Shown here one piece after another: positions 6,985 through 15,274 of a stretch of DNA of 64,000 nt. The position numbers and the translations under genes were made by a program. Each line of letters opens with the position of its first letter. Position 1 is the first letter of the stretch. The stretch comes from Thioclava dalianensis (GTDB taxonomy: Bacteria; Pseudomonadota; Alphaproteobacteria; Rhodobacterales; Rhodobacteraceae), in NCBI RefSeq assembly GCF_000715505.1, contig NZ_JHEH01000011.1:38595-102594 (forward strand), given 5' to 3'. The notes below the pieces were generated by a model that was not told where the DNA came from, ran no database searches, and saw nothing but the letters and a program-made list of their open reading frames with translations.

Positions 6985-9348
6985 CTATTGATTTGCCGCG
7001 ATTTCATTGCCCACCATTCCCTCGGAAGGTGCCGCCACCTGCGTCGGCCCCAGTGCATTGAGGACATCGGCCAGCAATTCCCGCTCCTTGCGACTCGCCG
7101 CGATCAAGCTTTCTGCGCGTTCCAGCGGACCTGCGGGCGGAGGCGCGGCCTCGGCTGTGTCTGCGTCTGCAGCAAACGTCGCGACAAAGGCCTTTTCCGG
7201 TGCACTGCCATGTTGTTTCACGTATTCCCAATTGCCATCGCGCCAGGCTTCTCGCGTGGCACGTTCGGCCTCTCCCGCATTCGCGAAATAGTTTAGCGCG
7301 GCGGCGTGATCCCCGATCCGCGACATCGCCGAGGCCCGCATAGCCGTCACTTCAGCCCCTTCAAGCCCCTCAAGATAGGTCAGAGCGGCGGCGGCATCGT
7401 TCTCCTGCAAAGCGACTTGCGCCAACAAAAAGCGATCCGTGTCGTTCAAAGCCTCCGCCCTCGTCAGAAGGGTTTTGGCTGATGCAGCAAATCCCAAAGC
7501 CGTCAAACGCTCCGCAAGCGTCGCGCGCACCTCCGGATCTGCGCCTGCAGCAATCGCGGCCTCGCGATGCGCAAAAAAGGCACGCGTGAATCCGTCATCC
7601 TCGGGGAGTTTGCCAAGAAGCATCGTGATCTCCGACAGTGTCTGCGCACGCAAATCTTCTTCGGCATCCGCAGGCCAATCCGCAAGCAAACCATATCCCT
7701 CATCAAACGCGCCAATTGATGCATGGCCGAGAGCCGCCGCGCGCAGCAAGCGGCGCCCGATCGGCGTGCCTTGCAATTCGAAAGCAAGCGAGCGGGCATT
7801 CTGCATTGTGGCCTCATCGATCGGCTGGCCTGCAGCGAGCCGCGCATCCACGAGAAGGAGGAGTGCTTGCGCGGCATGCGGACCGTCCTCGGCCACGACA
7901 GAGCGCAGCGCGGGTTCCGCATCGGGCGCGCCCTCATCAAGCTCGATCTGCGCGTCGACCATCTCAAGCGCGGCCTTGTCATCTTGCGAAACGCGCGACA
8001 GGGCCGGACGCAGCGCATAGGCCACATCCGACGCCCCCATCGCGATCAGGCGCGCGACAAGATCGGGGCCGACCGTGTGGCGCAGCTCCGGCGAGAGCGC
8101 GAAATAGGCCCGCTGAACAGCTGCGAAATTCACCTGATCTTTCTCCGGCAGAGGGTCTGCGCCAAGCACCGCCCAAAGCGCCACATCCCCGTCGCAACTT
8201 GTCATCTGAGCGAAGCGCGCGGTGCGGCTCTCTGGCCGTTCATCGAGAATGTCGGACAGGTAGAACAGCGAGTCGCGCGCGGGATCCTCGGTGGCCAGCT
8301 CGCGCAACAACGCCCGCGCCTCGGCGCCGAAACCGAACGCAAGAAAAGTGCGGGCGAGCTGGAGAACCTGCACCTGATCCGGCCTGTCAAACTCCCCAAG
8401 CAAGGCGCGGCGTCCGTCACCGATCTGAGTGCTCACATCGCTCTCCCCGCGCCAGGAGCCGACAGCGAAGAGCGCATCAGGGGCGCAGCGCAGACCCGTC
8501 TTCGTGGTTTGTGACCCGGCATTGCGAAGATGCTCTGCCTGATCCACCGATGTTTCGGATTTGAACGCGATATGATCTCGCGGCAGATGGGATGTTTCGG
8601 TGGGCTCAGCGACTAGCGCCTGAACCTCCTTGCCCGGATCCCGGTCGGGCCGAGTTGGCAATTCCGGCAGTTCAAGCTCAATCAAGCCCTGCGAGGCTGC
8701 GCGCCCCAACTGCTTGATCAGATTGGACTGGACCGCGGCCACCCGCGAATCGGTCTGCGCGATCTCCGGCAGGGCAAGCGGCGCATCTTGAGGGGGTGCA
8801 ATCGGGTCATTTGCGGGGCTTGGATCTGGCGCGGACCGCTCGGCCCAGTAAAGATCTAGATGCTGCTCACCGATCTTGACCGGCTGTCGGGTGACGCGTT
8901 CGGTTGGCGCCTCGCTTGCAGCGGCGGATGGGACCGGTGAGGCCGCAGTTCGAGCGGACCGTTCAAGCGCGGCCGGGCGCGGCTGGGGGCGAATCTGGTC
9001 GCTGTAGAAATCGACGACCACCCCGCCACCGGCAAGAGCGAAGGCGGAATATCTCACCCCCTTGGCCGTTCGAATGAGTACCGTCCCCGGATCAACCCCG
9101 GTTTCCAGATCGAGCACCCGATCGCGCGGGATTCGTCGGAAGACATCCTGCATCTGAAACTGCGGATCGGGCGCATCCGTCGCAAGGCGAAAACCCCGAT
9201 TGGTTTCTTCGATCTCCCACTGCGCATTGGGCGGCACCATAAAGACAAGCCGCGTGAGGGCCTCATGCTCTCCCGAAAGCACGTTGATCCGCGCCGCCTG
9301 AGCGGGCGCGGCAAGCAAGCACAGCAAAACGAGTGCCCGCAGCATCAT
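6985..9348 (-). CDS. Large exported helical-repeat protein of the flagellar cluster, function unknown
   Basis: This 787-residue protein has a signal peptide (first 18 residues, ending PAQA-A). Residues 20-115 look beta-rich, with RLVFMVP, FRLATD and GVVVDFYSD strands resembling an AMIN-like wall-binding domain. A low-complexity Pro/Ala linker follows to about residue 280. From about 280 to 740 it is a long run of Ala/Leu-rich helix pairs typical of TPR or Sel1-like solenoids. A cysteine pair, possibly a disulfide, could be formed by the CAPD and SCDGD cysteines. It overlaps motA by 4 nt (ATGA), so it is coupled to the stator genes. I do not recognise a named family. A periplasmic scaffold around the motor or P ring is only a guess. 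Confidence 0.7.
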   Translation of the reverse strand: MMLRALVLLCLLAAPAQAARINVLSGEHEALTRLVFMVPPNAQWEIEETNRGFRLATDAPDPQFQMQDVFRRIPRDRVLDLETGVDPGTVLIRTAKGVRYSAFALAGGGVVVDFYSDQIRPQPRPAALERSARTAASPVPSAAASEAPTERVTRQPVKIGEQHLDLYWAERSAPDPSPANDPIAPPQDAPLALPEIAQTDSRVAAVQSNLIKQLGRAASQGLIELELPELPTRPDRDPGKEVQALVAEPTETSHLPRDHIAFKSETSVDQAEHLRNAGSQTTKTGLRCAPDALFAVGSWRGESDVSTQIGDGRRALLGEFDRPDQVQVLQLARTFLAFGFGAEARALLRELATEDPARDSLFYLSDILDERPESRTARFAQMTSCDGDVALWAVLGADPLPEKDQVNFAAVQRAYFALSPELRHTVGPDLVARLIAMGASDVAYALRPALSRVSQDDKAALEMVDAQIELDEGAPDAEPALRSVVAEDGPHAAQALLLLVDARLAAGQPIDEATMQNARSLAFELQGTPIGRRLLRAAALGHASIGAFDEGYGLLADWPADAEEDLRAQTLSEITMLLGKLPEDDGFTRAFFAHREAAIAAGADPEVRATLAERLTALGFAASAKTLLTRAEALNDTDRFLLAQVALQENDAAAALTYLEGLEGAEVTAMRASAMSRIGDHAAALNYFANAGEAERATREAWRDGNWEYVKQHGSAPEKAFVATFAADADTAEAAPPPAGPLERAESLIAASRKERELLADVLNALGPTQVAAPSEGMVGNEIAANQ

Positions 9349-10214
9349 GCCGCCTCCGTCTTCACGCTTTTGAGCGCCTCTTCGAGTTCAGAGAAGCTCG
9401 GGCGAATGTGATGCGGGGTGTTCTGCCGCCCCACCTCGATGCAGATATTTGTCGCGTGATTATGCAGATTGGCGACAAGCACTTCACGGATCAGCTTGTA
9501 GAAATGGCTGTCCTCGTCGATCACCGATTTCATACGGGCGGCAAAGGGGGCGATGAACCCGTAGGCGAGAAACACGCCAAGGAATGTCCCCACCAAGGCA
9601 CCACCGATCATTTTCCCCAGAATTTCTGGGGGTTGATCAATTGAGGCCATCGTCTTGATCACACCCAGAACCGCCGCGACGATGCCAAGTGCGGGCATTG
9701 CGTCGGCCACGGATTGCATCGCATGCGACGAGTGCATCGCGTGGTGATAATTCGCCTCGAGCTGCTTATCGAGCACTTCTTCGACCTGCATCGGATCATC
9801 GTAATTCATCGATGCGGAGCGCATCGTGTCGCAGACGATTTCAATCGCCTCGTGATCGTGGAGGATCCTGGGATACTTGCCGAAAATCGACGAGCTTTCA
9901 GGCGCTTCGATATGTTCTTCGATCGCGACCGGGTTCTGCCGCGCCAGTCGGATCAGCTCAAAGAGCAGACATAGCAAATCGCGATAATCGCCGGGCTTCC
10001 ATTTCGGCCCCTTGAAGACCTTTCCGATATCCTTGAGCGTATGTTTAATCGCGGCCATGTCGTTGGACAGCACGAAGGCTCCGACCGCCGCACCGCCGAT
10101 CATGATCATTTCAAACGGAAGGGATTTAAGGATAATCCCCATCTTTCCACCCGCAGCAACGTAGCCTCCAAAGACCATCGCGAAGATGATGACGATACCG
10201 ATGATGCCGACCAT
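9345..10214 (-). CDS. motA: Flagellar stator protein MotA
   Basis: MotA is the proton-channel stator subunit that drives rotation. I choose ATG 10214 (289 residues) because a GGAG lies eight bases upstream and the protein then starts MVGIIGIVII like other MotA proteins. The longer frame begins with GTG 10241. Four membrane segments are visible (about residues 1-20, 30-50, 165-190, 200-225). The ALGIVAAVLGVIKTMA segment and the conserved prolines of the channel helices are present, as is a cytosolic loop with the charged residues that contact FliG. motB is not in this window. The next gene on the strand overlaps by 4 nt. Confidence 0.95.
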   Translation of the reverse strand: MVGIIGIVIIFAMVFGGYVAAGGKMGIILKSLPFEMIMIGGAAVGAFVLSNDMAAIKHTLKDIGKVFKGPKWKPGDYRDLLCLLFELIRLARQNPVAIEEHIEAPESSSIFGKYPRILHDHEAIEIVCDTMRSASMNYDDPMQVEEVLDKQLEANYHHAMHSSHAMQSVADAMPALGIVAAVLGVIKTMASIDQPPEILGKMIGGALVGTFLGVFLAYGFIAPFAARMKSVIDEDSHFYKLIREVLVANLHNHATNICIEVGRQNTPHHIRPSFSELEEALKSVKTEAA

Positions 10215-10276
10215 GAAACTATCTCCAAATCCGAGCTGCACTCTCGCAGAAGAGGCTTAAGAAAGGCCTGATCGCT

Positions 10277-10906
10277 TCATTCTTTCGGGGCGCCGGCATT
10301 GCGACCGGCCATCAAAACACTGATCGTATAGGCAGATTTGGGATCGAGGCTTGAAAGCACCGCCGCCGCCGCCTCGGGACGCATCCGCCCCAAAAAGCCT
10401 GCCGCAAATTCCGGGGACATCTCTTCGAAAAGCGGGGCGGCCTGTTTTGGCTTCATGTTCTCGTAAAGCGTCACGAGGCGCGCGACGTCCTTCTCGGCGG
10501 CCTGATCCGCGATCGTGACGGTCTGCGACAAAGCCTCTTCGGCGGCGCGCAGTTCCGCAAGCCGCGCCTCAAGTCGGGTCTGGGCAATCGACATGGCCTG
10601 TTCACGATCCAGCAAAGAGCCCTCGCGGTCGGCCAGGGTCTCCTCGCGGCTTTGCAGCTCCGCATGAAGCGCCATCAGCCCGGGCTCAGTCACACATTCG
10701 CCCGCCGTTTGCTCCGCCGCGTCCGCGCTTTCGGTCTGGCGGGCAATCGCACTGCCCCCCGCTTCCACAAGGCGCAGCACCCCGGAGCTTACAAACAGAC
10801 CCGCGATGATCCAAAGGAGGCCCCGCCCGAGGCGGCGGCGAAGGCCCCGGGCCTTCTTTTGACCCGAACGCTTGGTATCGGTTGTGGCGCGTGCAGCCGT
10901 CTTCAT
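10277..10906 (-). CDS. MotE-like motor accessory protein
   Basis: This 209-residue protein has a basic N terminus, one membrane or signal helix (about residues 29-48), and a periplasmic coiled coil (about 75-130, with DREGSLLDREQAM). The C-terminal helical domain (about 138-200) contains YENMKPKQAAPLFEEMSPEFAA and RMRPEAAAAVLSSLDP. That domain matches the MgtE-N-like fold of MotE, the chaperone of the periplasmic motor protein MotC in rhizobia. No motC is visible here. It overlaps the DUF6468 gene by 4 nt and lies 63 nt before motA, so it should be expressed with the stator. In Rhodobacter sphaeroides a bitopic motor protein called MotF is known; I cannot tell whether this gene corresponds to it. 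Confidence 0.7.
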   Translation of the reverse strand: MKTAARATTDTKRSGQKKARGLRRRLGRGLLWIIAGLFVSSGVLRLVEAGGSAIARQTESADAAEQTAGECVTEPGLMALHAELQSREETLADREGSLLDREQAMSIAQTRLEARLAELRAAEEALSQTVTIADQAAEKDVARLVTLYENMKPKQAAPLFEEMSPEFAAGFLGRMRPEAAAAVLSSLDPKSAYTISVLMAGRNAGAPKE

Positions 10907-11298
10907 TCTGCCGCCTCCAGATCGATATCGCGCAGGCGTCGGCGCAGCACGCGACGACGCGGCTCAGGCTCAGGCGTCACCTCTGGCGTCGCGACGGGGG
11001 CCGGTTCAGGCTCCGAGGGCAGGTCATGCAAAGAGGCAAGCAGGATTTCGAGTTTTTCCGCCCCCGCCTCCGCACGTTCGGTAAGCGCGCGCAGCTCGGT
11101 TTCCGAATGGGCCGCCGTTGCCTGCGCTTTTTGCAGGGCCCGCGTCATGTCATCGACCTGCGCCGAGAGCACGGCAATCGCACCCCCCATCCCGCTTTCA
11201 AGCTGATTGAACTGCTTGAGACGCCGGGCCAAGACAAAGCAATAGCCTGCCGCCACCAATGCCGCGAGGGCGAGAATGATATCCGAGATAAGCTGCAT
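10903..11298 (-). CDS. DUF6468-type single-pass membrane protein
   Basis: I place the start at ATG 11298 (131 residues), with AGGGAG six bases upstream; the longer frame starts with TTG inside the fliL stop region. It has one N-terminal membrane helix (about residues 2-20), a coiled-coil stretch (about 25-85) and a Pro/Glu-rich linker. A very basic end follows (RRRVLRRRLRDIDLE). The layout matches DUF6468 proteins found in alphaproteobacterial flagellar clusters; the role is unknown. It sits between fliL and the MotE-like gene and overlaps the latter by 4 nt, so a motor-linked role is likely. Confidence 0.65.
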   Translation of the reverse strand: MQLISDIILALAALVAAGYCFVLARRLKQFNQLESGMGGAIAVLSAQVDDMTRALQKAQATAAHSETELRALTERAEAGAEKLEILLASLHDLPSEPEPAPVATPEVTPEPEPRRRVLRRRLRDIDLEAAE

Positions 11299-11309
11299 TT
11301 TCGTCTCCC

Positions 11310-11816
11310 TCAATTCAGCACGAATTCGATGACCAGAAGATCGCGCACCCGGCCCTCGCCGGTCACGATCTGCACCCGTCGCAGCATCTGCGCGCGCAGG
11401 CGCATCAGGGCAGACGAATCTTCCAGCATGGCGGTATCGACCGCGCGCAGATAGCCGTTCAGCACGTCCATCACCCGTGGCTTGAGCATCTCGACATCGG
11501 ATTGATAGGCGACCGGAACCTCAAGCTGGGCGACGAATCGCAGATGGCGCGCGCCGTTTCCGGCCAGATTGATTGTCATCGGATCGAGCGCCACGAAGGC
11601 AATTTCCGGCAAGGCTGAAGGCGCGGCCTCTGGCGTGTGCTCTTCGGCATCCGCCGCGCCCTCTGGCACAGGCGGGGCAAGAATCATCCCCGAATAGACT
11701 GCGAAGAAACCGCCGCCACCAAGCAGCAGCATAAGCACCACCCCGATCAACAGCGGAAGCTTGGACTTTTTCTTCGGCGCTGCATCGGCAGCACCGGTCA
11801 TATCAATGTCAGCCAT
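11310..11816 (-). CDS. fliL: Flagellar basal-body protein FliL
   Basis: FliL surrounds the MotAB stator and affects torque and stator recruitment. I use ATG 11816 (168 residues; ATG 11849 would add 11 residues without a visible ribosome site). A Lys-rich patch (PKKKSK) precedes one membrane helix (about residues 20-42). A Glu/Pro linker and the periplasmic SPFH-like FliL domain follow, with LDPMTINLAG, RFVAQLEVPV and the terminal LLVIEFVLN strand. It is the first gene of the minus-strand fliL-DUF6468-motE-motA block and is divergent from fliF. Confidence 0.92.
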   Translation of the reverse strand: MADIDMTGAADAAPKKKSKLPLLIGVVLMLLLGGGGFFAVYSGMILAPPVPEGAADAEEHTPEAAPSALPEIAFVALDPMTINLAGNGARHLRFVAQLEVPVAYQSDVEMLKPRVMDVLNGYLRAVDTAMLEDSSALMRLRAQMLRRVQIVTGEGRVRDLLVIEFVLN

Positions 11817-11938
11817 GGTCTCACCGATTTCTTCGATGCAAGCAGTCATAACCCGAAACCGACTAACCGATTGTTAAGCGCCTTCGTGGAAAGTGAGTGC
11901 ACGCGACGGGGCAGAACGCCCGCTCAAGGAGGTGCGCT
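11817..11938. promoter_or_regulatory. Divergent fliL/fliF control region
   Basis: About 120 nt separate the fliL and fliF starts and must hold promoters for both directions. I see a relatively AT-rich core (11840-11880, with CGATTGTTAAGCG) that contains one GTTAAGC half-site of the CtrA type. There is also a GG/GC pair (11888 and 11899) that misses RpoN -24/-12 spacing by one base. Neither is strong enough to name the regulator. The fliF ribosome site AAGGAGG closes the region. Confidence 0.5.
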
Positions 11939-13591
11939 TTGCAACAGCTACTCGGTGTCTGGCAGGCTCTGGATCTGCGCAAAAGGATCATCGTGAGCCT
12001 CGCAACTGGGGCCATGTTCGCCGCGATTCTCGCGATCTCCTCAATGGCATCGAAACCCTCGATGAGCCTGCTTTTCGCCGGGCTTGGCGGATCGGAATCA
12101 GGTGAGGTCGTAAGCGCGCTGGAACAAAGGGGAGTTGCCTACGAGGTGCGTGGCGACGCGATTTTCGTGCCCGCCGCGCAACGCGATGCCCTGCGCATGA
12201 CGCTGGCCGCCCAGGGTCTGCCTGCCGGGGGATCGGCGGGCTACGAGCTGCTGGATTCGCTTTCCGGTTTCGGGACGACGTCGCAGATGTTCGATGCTGC
12301 CTATTGGCGCGCGAAGGAGGGCGAATTGGCACGCACGATCGCCGCCTCTCCGGCGATTCGTTCAGCGCGCGTGCATATCGCCCATCCCACCAACCAGCCC
12401 TTTCGCAAGGATTTGGCGCCCAGCGCATCGGTTACGGTGACAGGAACCGGCGGGCCGATCGGGGCGGAACAGGCCAAGGCGCTGCGCTATCTCGTCGCCT
12501 CCGCCGTGACCGGGATGAGCCCCGACGCCGTCTCGATCATCGATTCCACCCGTGGATTGGTCGCCTCGAGCGAGGATAGCTCTGCGCAGGAGGGCGCGGA
12601 TGAGCGCGCCAAGGCGCTCAAGGAGAATGTCGAACGTCTGCTCGCCGCGCGCGTGGGCGCGGGCAATGCGGTGGTCGAGCTGTCCGTCGAGACGATGAAC
12701 GAACGCGAGGCGATCACAGAGCATCGCTTCGATCCCGAGGGCCGCGTCGCGATCTCTACCGATACGGTCGAGACGACGAAACAATCCGATGCAACACAGC
12801 CCGCAGCGGTGACCGTCGCCTCGAACCTGCCCACAGGGGACGCGGCAGATGGCGGGAAGTCGCAAAGCCAAAGCTCTGAGACGCGCGAGCGGACGAATTA
12901 CGAAGTGTCCGAGACCCGTCGCGAAGTGCTGCGCACCCCCGGCGCGATCAAGCGCCTCAGCGTTGCAGTGCTCGTTGACGGGGTCACCACGCAAAACTCC
13001 GATGGGACGACCTCTTGGGCCCCCCGCTCAGAGGCAGAACTGGCAACGCTCAAGGAGCTGGTCTCTTCCGCGGTGGGTTTTGATGCAGAGCGCGGCGATG
13101 TGATCACCTTGCAATCGCTGCAATTCGAATCCCTTCCCGAGCAAGGCACCTATGCCGGGGCAGGCGCGCTTGGCGGCATGTCCTTCGATCTCACGCAGAT
13201 CATCCAGATCGCCGTTCTGGCACTGGTCGCACTTGTGCTTGGGCTTTTCGTCGCCCGGCCGATCCTGACGCAGCAGCCCGAATCCGCCGCAAGGGGGCTG
13301 CCCGCGCCCGAACCAGAGAGCGCCTCGGATCGGCCCACCGCGCTGACCGGCGAGATTGCCGATGACGCGATGCCCGAGATGAACATGCAGGTGGTCTCTG
13401 ATTTCGACATGAGCGATCTGCCGATGGGGGTGGCCGGAGATTTCGATCTTGGAGACTTCAGCGGCATTGGCGCTGAAAGAGCACTGGAGAGCGACCCGGT
13501 CACGCGGCTGAAGAAGCTGATCGAAGCCCGGCAAGCCGAATCGGTCGAGATCTTGCGCAACTGGATGGATGACAGCGAGGAGAAAGCCTGA
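11939..13591 (+). CDS. fliF: Flagellar MS-ring protein FliF, TTG start
   Basis: FliF forms the MS ring, the membrane base of the flagellum. I start it at TTG 11939 (550 residues) because a full AAGGAGG lies six bases upstream; an upstream GTG at 11897 would place this SD inside the gene. Landmarks: membrane helix (about residues 18-37), the ring-building domain with SLLFAGLGGSESGEV and YWRAKEGELARTI plus the SARVHIAHP stretch, an acidic loop, a second membrane helix near residues 420-440, and a C-terminal segment (PVTRLKKLIEARQAESVEILRNWM pattern) that binds FliG. It overlaps fliH by one base. Confidence 0.95.
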   Translation: MQQLLGVWQALDLRKRIIVSLATGAMFAAILAISSMASKPSMSLLFAGLGGSESGEVVSALEQRGVAYEVRGDAIFVPAAQRDALRMTLAAQGLPAGGSAGYELLDSLSGFGTTSQMFDAAYWRAKEGELARTIAASPAIRSARVHIAHPTNQPFRKDLAPSASVTVTGTGGPIGAEQAKALRYLVASAVTGMSPDAVSIIDSTRGLVASSEDSSAQEGADERAKALKENVERLLAARVGAGNAVVELSVETMNEREAITEHRFDPEGRVAISTDTVETTKQSDATQPAAVTVASNLPTGDAADGGKSQSQSSETRERTNYEVSETRREVLRTPGAIKRLSVAVLVDGVTTQNSDGTTSWAPRSEAELATLKELVSSAVGFDAERGDVITLQSLQFESLPEQGTYAGAGALGGMSFDLTQIIQIAVLALVALVLGLFVARPILTQQPESAARGLPAPEPESASDRPTALTGEIADDAMPEMNMQVVSDFDMSDLPMGVAGDFDLGDFSGIGAERALESDPVTRLKKLIEARQAESVEILRNWMDDSEEKA

Positions 13592-14187
13592 TGGCACAGC
13601 GCCTGAAACTCGAGTCTTTCGAGCAACTCCCCGCCGAAGAGGAGATGGTCGAGCTGGATCCCGTCGCCTTCGAGGAGGCCAAACTTGCCTCCTTCGAGAC
13701 CGGGTATCAGGCCGGCTGGGATGATGCGGTGGCCGCCCAAAATGCCGAGACGGCGCGGCTGCATGCCGATCTGGGGCGCAATCTTCAGGCACTGTCCTTC
13801 ACCTATCACGAGGCGCGGCAGCACATGCTCGATGCGATTGAGCCGCTTTTGACTGAAATCTGCGCCACGATCCTTCCAGCGATGGCGCGCGACGCGATCC
13901 CGGGCCTAGTGGCGGACCAGCTGATGCCGCTTGCAGAGGCCCGGACTCTGACACCGATCACCATCGTCGCCCATCCCGAGGCTTTGACGCAGATCGAGGA
14001 GATCTTGCGCAGATGCGACTCCCTGCCGCTTGTCTACACCTCGGAGCCCAGCCTCGATACGGGCCAAGTGCTTCTAAAATTTGCCGAAGGTGAGACCCGT
14101 ATCGACCTGAGCGAGGCGCTTGCGCGCATTTCCCAAACCCTTGCCACCTGTTTCCAAGCCCCCGCCGAGGAGAGCCACAATGACTGA
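13591..14187 (+). CDS. fliH: Flagellar assembly protein FliH-like
   Basis: This 198-residue protein is mostly helical. The N-terminal half is rich in Glu/Ala, including FEEAKLASFETGYQAGWDDA, a segment that recurs in FliH proteins. The C-terminal part (LTPITIVAHPEALTQIEEIL, then GQVLLKFAEGETRIDLSEAL) matches the FliH/V-ATPase-E-like domain that binds the FliI ATPase. It regulates the export ATPase and links it to the C ring. It starts on the last base of the fliF stop and overlaps fliN by 8 nt. fliI itself is not in the window. Confidence 0.8.
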   Translation: MAQRLKLESFEQLPAEEEMVELDPVAFEEAKLASFETGYQAGWDDAVAAQNAETARLHADLGRNLQALSFTYHEARQHMLDAIEPLLTEICATILPAMARDAIPGLVADQLMPLAEARTLTPITIVAHPEALTQIEEILRRCDSLPLVYTSEPSLDTGQVLLKFAEGETRIDLSEALARISQTLATCFQAPAEESHND

Positions 14188-14461
14188 CGCCCCTGCCGAG
14201 ACAACCGGAACCAATCCGTTCAGCCAGGTGCCGATCGAAATCACGATCTCTGTCGGAAAGGCGCGCCCGCTGGTGCGCGACATGTTGCGGCTGCAGCGCG
14301 ATTCCGTCTTGCCACTGGATCGCCGGGTCGATGATCCGGTCGAGCTTTATGTCGGCGATAAGCTGATCGCGCGGGGCGAGCTGACCGAGGTCGAGGGTGA
14401 CCCGAACGGGCAGCTTGCCGTGCGGCTGACCGAGGTTGCCGATCTGCAAAACGGATTGTGA
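14180..14461 (+). CDS. fliN: Flagellar motor switch protein FliN
   Basis: FliN is a C-ring protein of the rotor switch. Starting at ATG 14180, within the end of fliH and after a GAGGAGA, it has 93 residues, normal for the short FliN form. The SpoA-type domain is clear: VPIEITISVGKARPLVRDMLRL, then LDRRVDDPVELYVGDKLIARGEL and the terminal LAVRLTEV strand. An earlier in-frame ATG (14120) would add 20 residues translated within fliH and is less likely. fliM and fliG are not in this window. Confidence 0.93.
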   Translation: MTDAPAETTGTNPFSQVPIEITISVGKARPLVRDMLRLQRDSVLPLDRRVDDPVELYVGDKLIARGELTEVEGDPNGQLAVRLTEVADLQNGL

Positions 14462-14465
14462 GGCG

Positions 14466-15209
14466 ATGCGCGGTGCGACCCTGATCTGGCGGATCTGCCT
14501 GCCGCTGCTGGGCCTTGTACTTTCGGCGCAGGGGGCAATTGCGCAGGACATCACGCTCTCGATGGGGGAGGGCGACAGTCTGGCAGGTCGGTCGATCCTG
14601 ATCATCGTCGCGATCACCTTGCTCAGCCTTGCGCCGGGGCTTGCCATCATGGTGACCGCGTTTCCCTTCATCGTCACGGTGCTGTCGATCTTGCGGCAGG
14701 CGATCGGATTGCAGCAATCACCGCCCAACATGCTGATCGTCAGCCTCGCGCTGTTTCTGACTTGGTTCATCATGGAGCCGGTTTTCATGGAAAGTTGGCG
14801 GGTGGCTGGCGCGCCTCTTGTCGAGGGCAGCATCGATTGGCAAACCGCCCTGCCCCGCGGGATAGAGCCGTTTCGCGCCTTCATGGCCAATCGCGCCGAT
14901 CCCGAGACCTTCACGGCGCTTTCGGCGCTGCGCGATGGCACGCCCTATGAGGGGACGCTGAAAGACGCCCCTTTATCGACGCTCGTACCCAGCTTCATGC
15001 TCTCTGAAATCACCCGCGCCTTTCAGATCGGCTTTCTGATTTATCTGCCATTCCTGATCATCGATCTCGTGGTCTCAGCGGTGCTCATGTCGATGGGGAT
15101 GATGATGGTGCCGCCTGCGGTGGTCGCGATGCCTTTCAAGCTTGCGTTTTTCGTCGTCGCGAATGGCTGGGTTCTGGTTTCTGGAGCTTTGGTGCGCAGC
15201 TATTTCTGA
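14466..15209 (+). CDS. fliP: Flagellar export gate protein FliP
   Basis: FliP is a core subunit of the FliP5-FliQ4-FliR1 export channel. I choose ATG 14466 (247 residues). It gives a cleavable signal peptide ending near AIAQ-D, which is usual for FliP. The conserved IVTVLSILRQAIGLQQSPPNM stretch (split here for length: FIVTVLSILRQAIG, then LQQSPPN) and LPFLIIDLVVSAVLMSMGMM (about residues 190-210) are diagnostic. It starts four bases after the fliN stop and ends this flagellar block. fliQ and flhB do not follow it, unlike in many species. Confidence 0.95.
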   Translation: MRGATLIWRICLPLLGLVLSAQGAIAQDITLSMGEGDSLAGRSILIIVAITLLSLAPGLAIMVTAFPFIVTVLSILRQAIGLQQSPPNMLIVSLALFLTWFIMEPVFMESWRVAGAPLVEGSIDWQTALPRGIEPFRAFMANRADPETFTALSALRDGTPYEGTLKDAPLSTLVPSFMLSEITRAFQIGFLIYLPFLIIDLVVSAVLMSMGMMMVPPAVVAMPFKLAFFVVANGWVLVSGALVRSYF

Positions 15210-15274
15210 CGCTGCAGCGCGGTCCGGTAGCGCAAAGGCATTTCGTGCCGGAGGCTCAGCGCCACGCTATCCGC

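Noticed and set aside
11885..11902. RpoN (-24/-12) promoter for fliF
   Set aside because: GG and GC are present but their spacing is one base short, and the flanks do not match.
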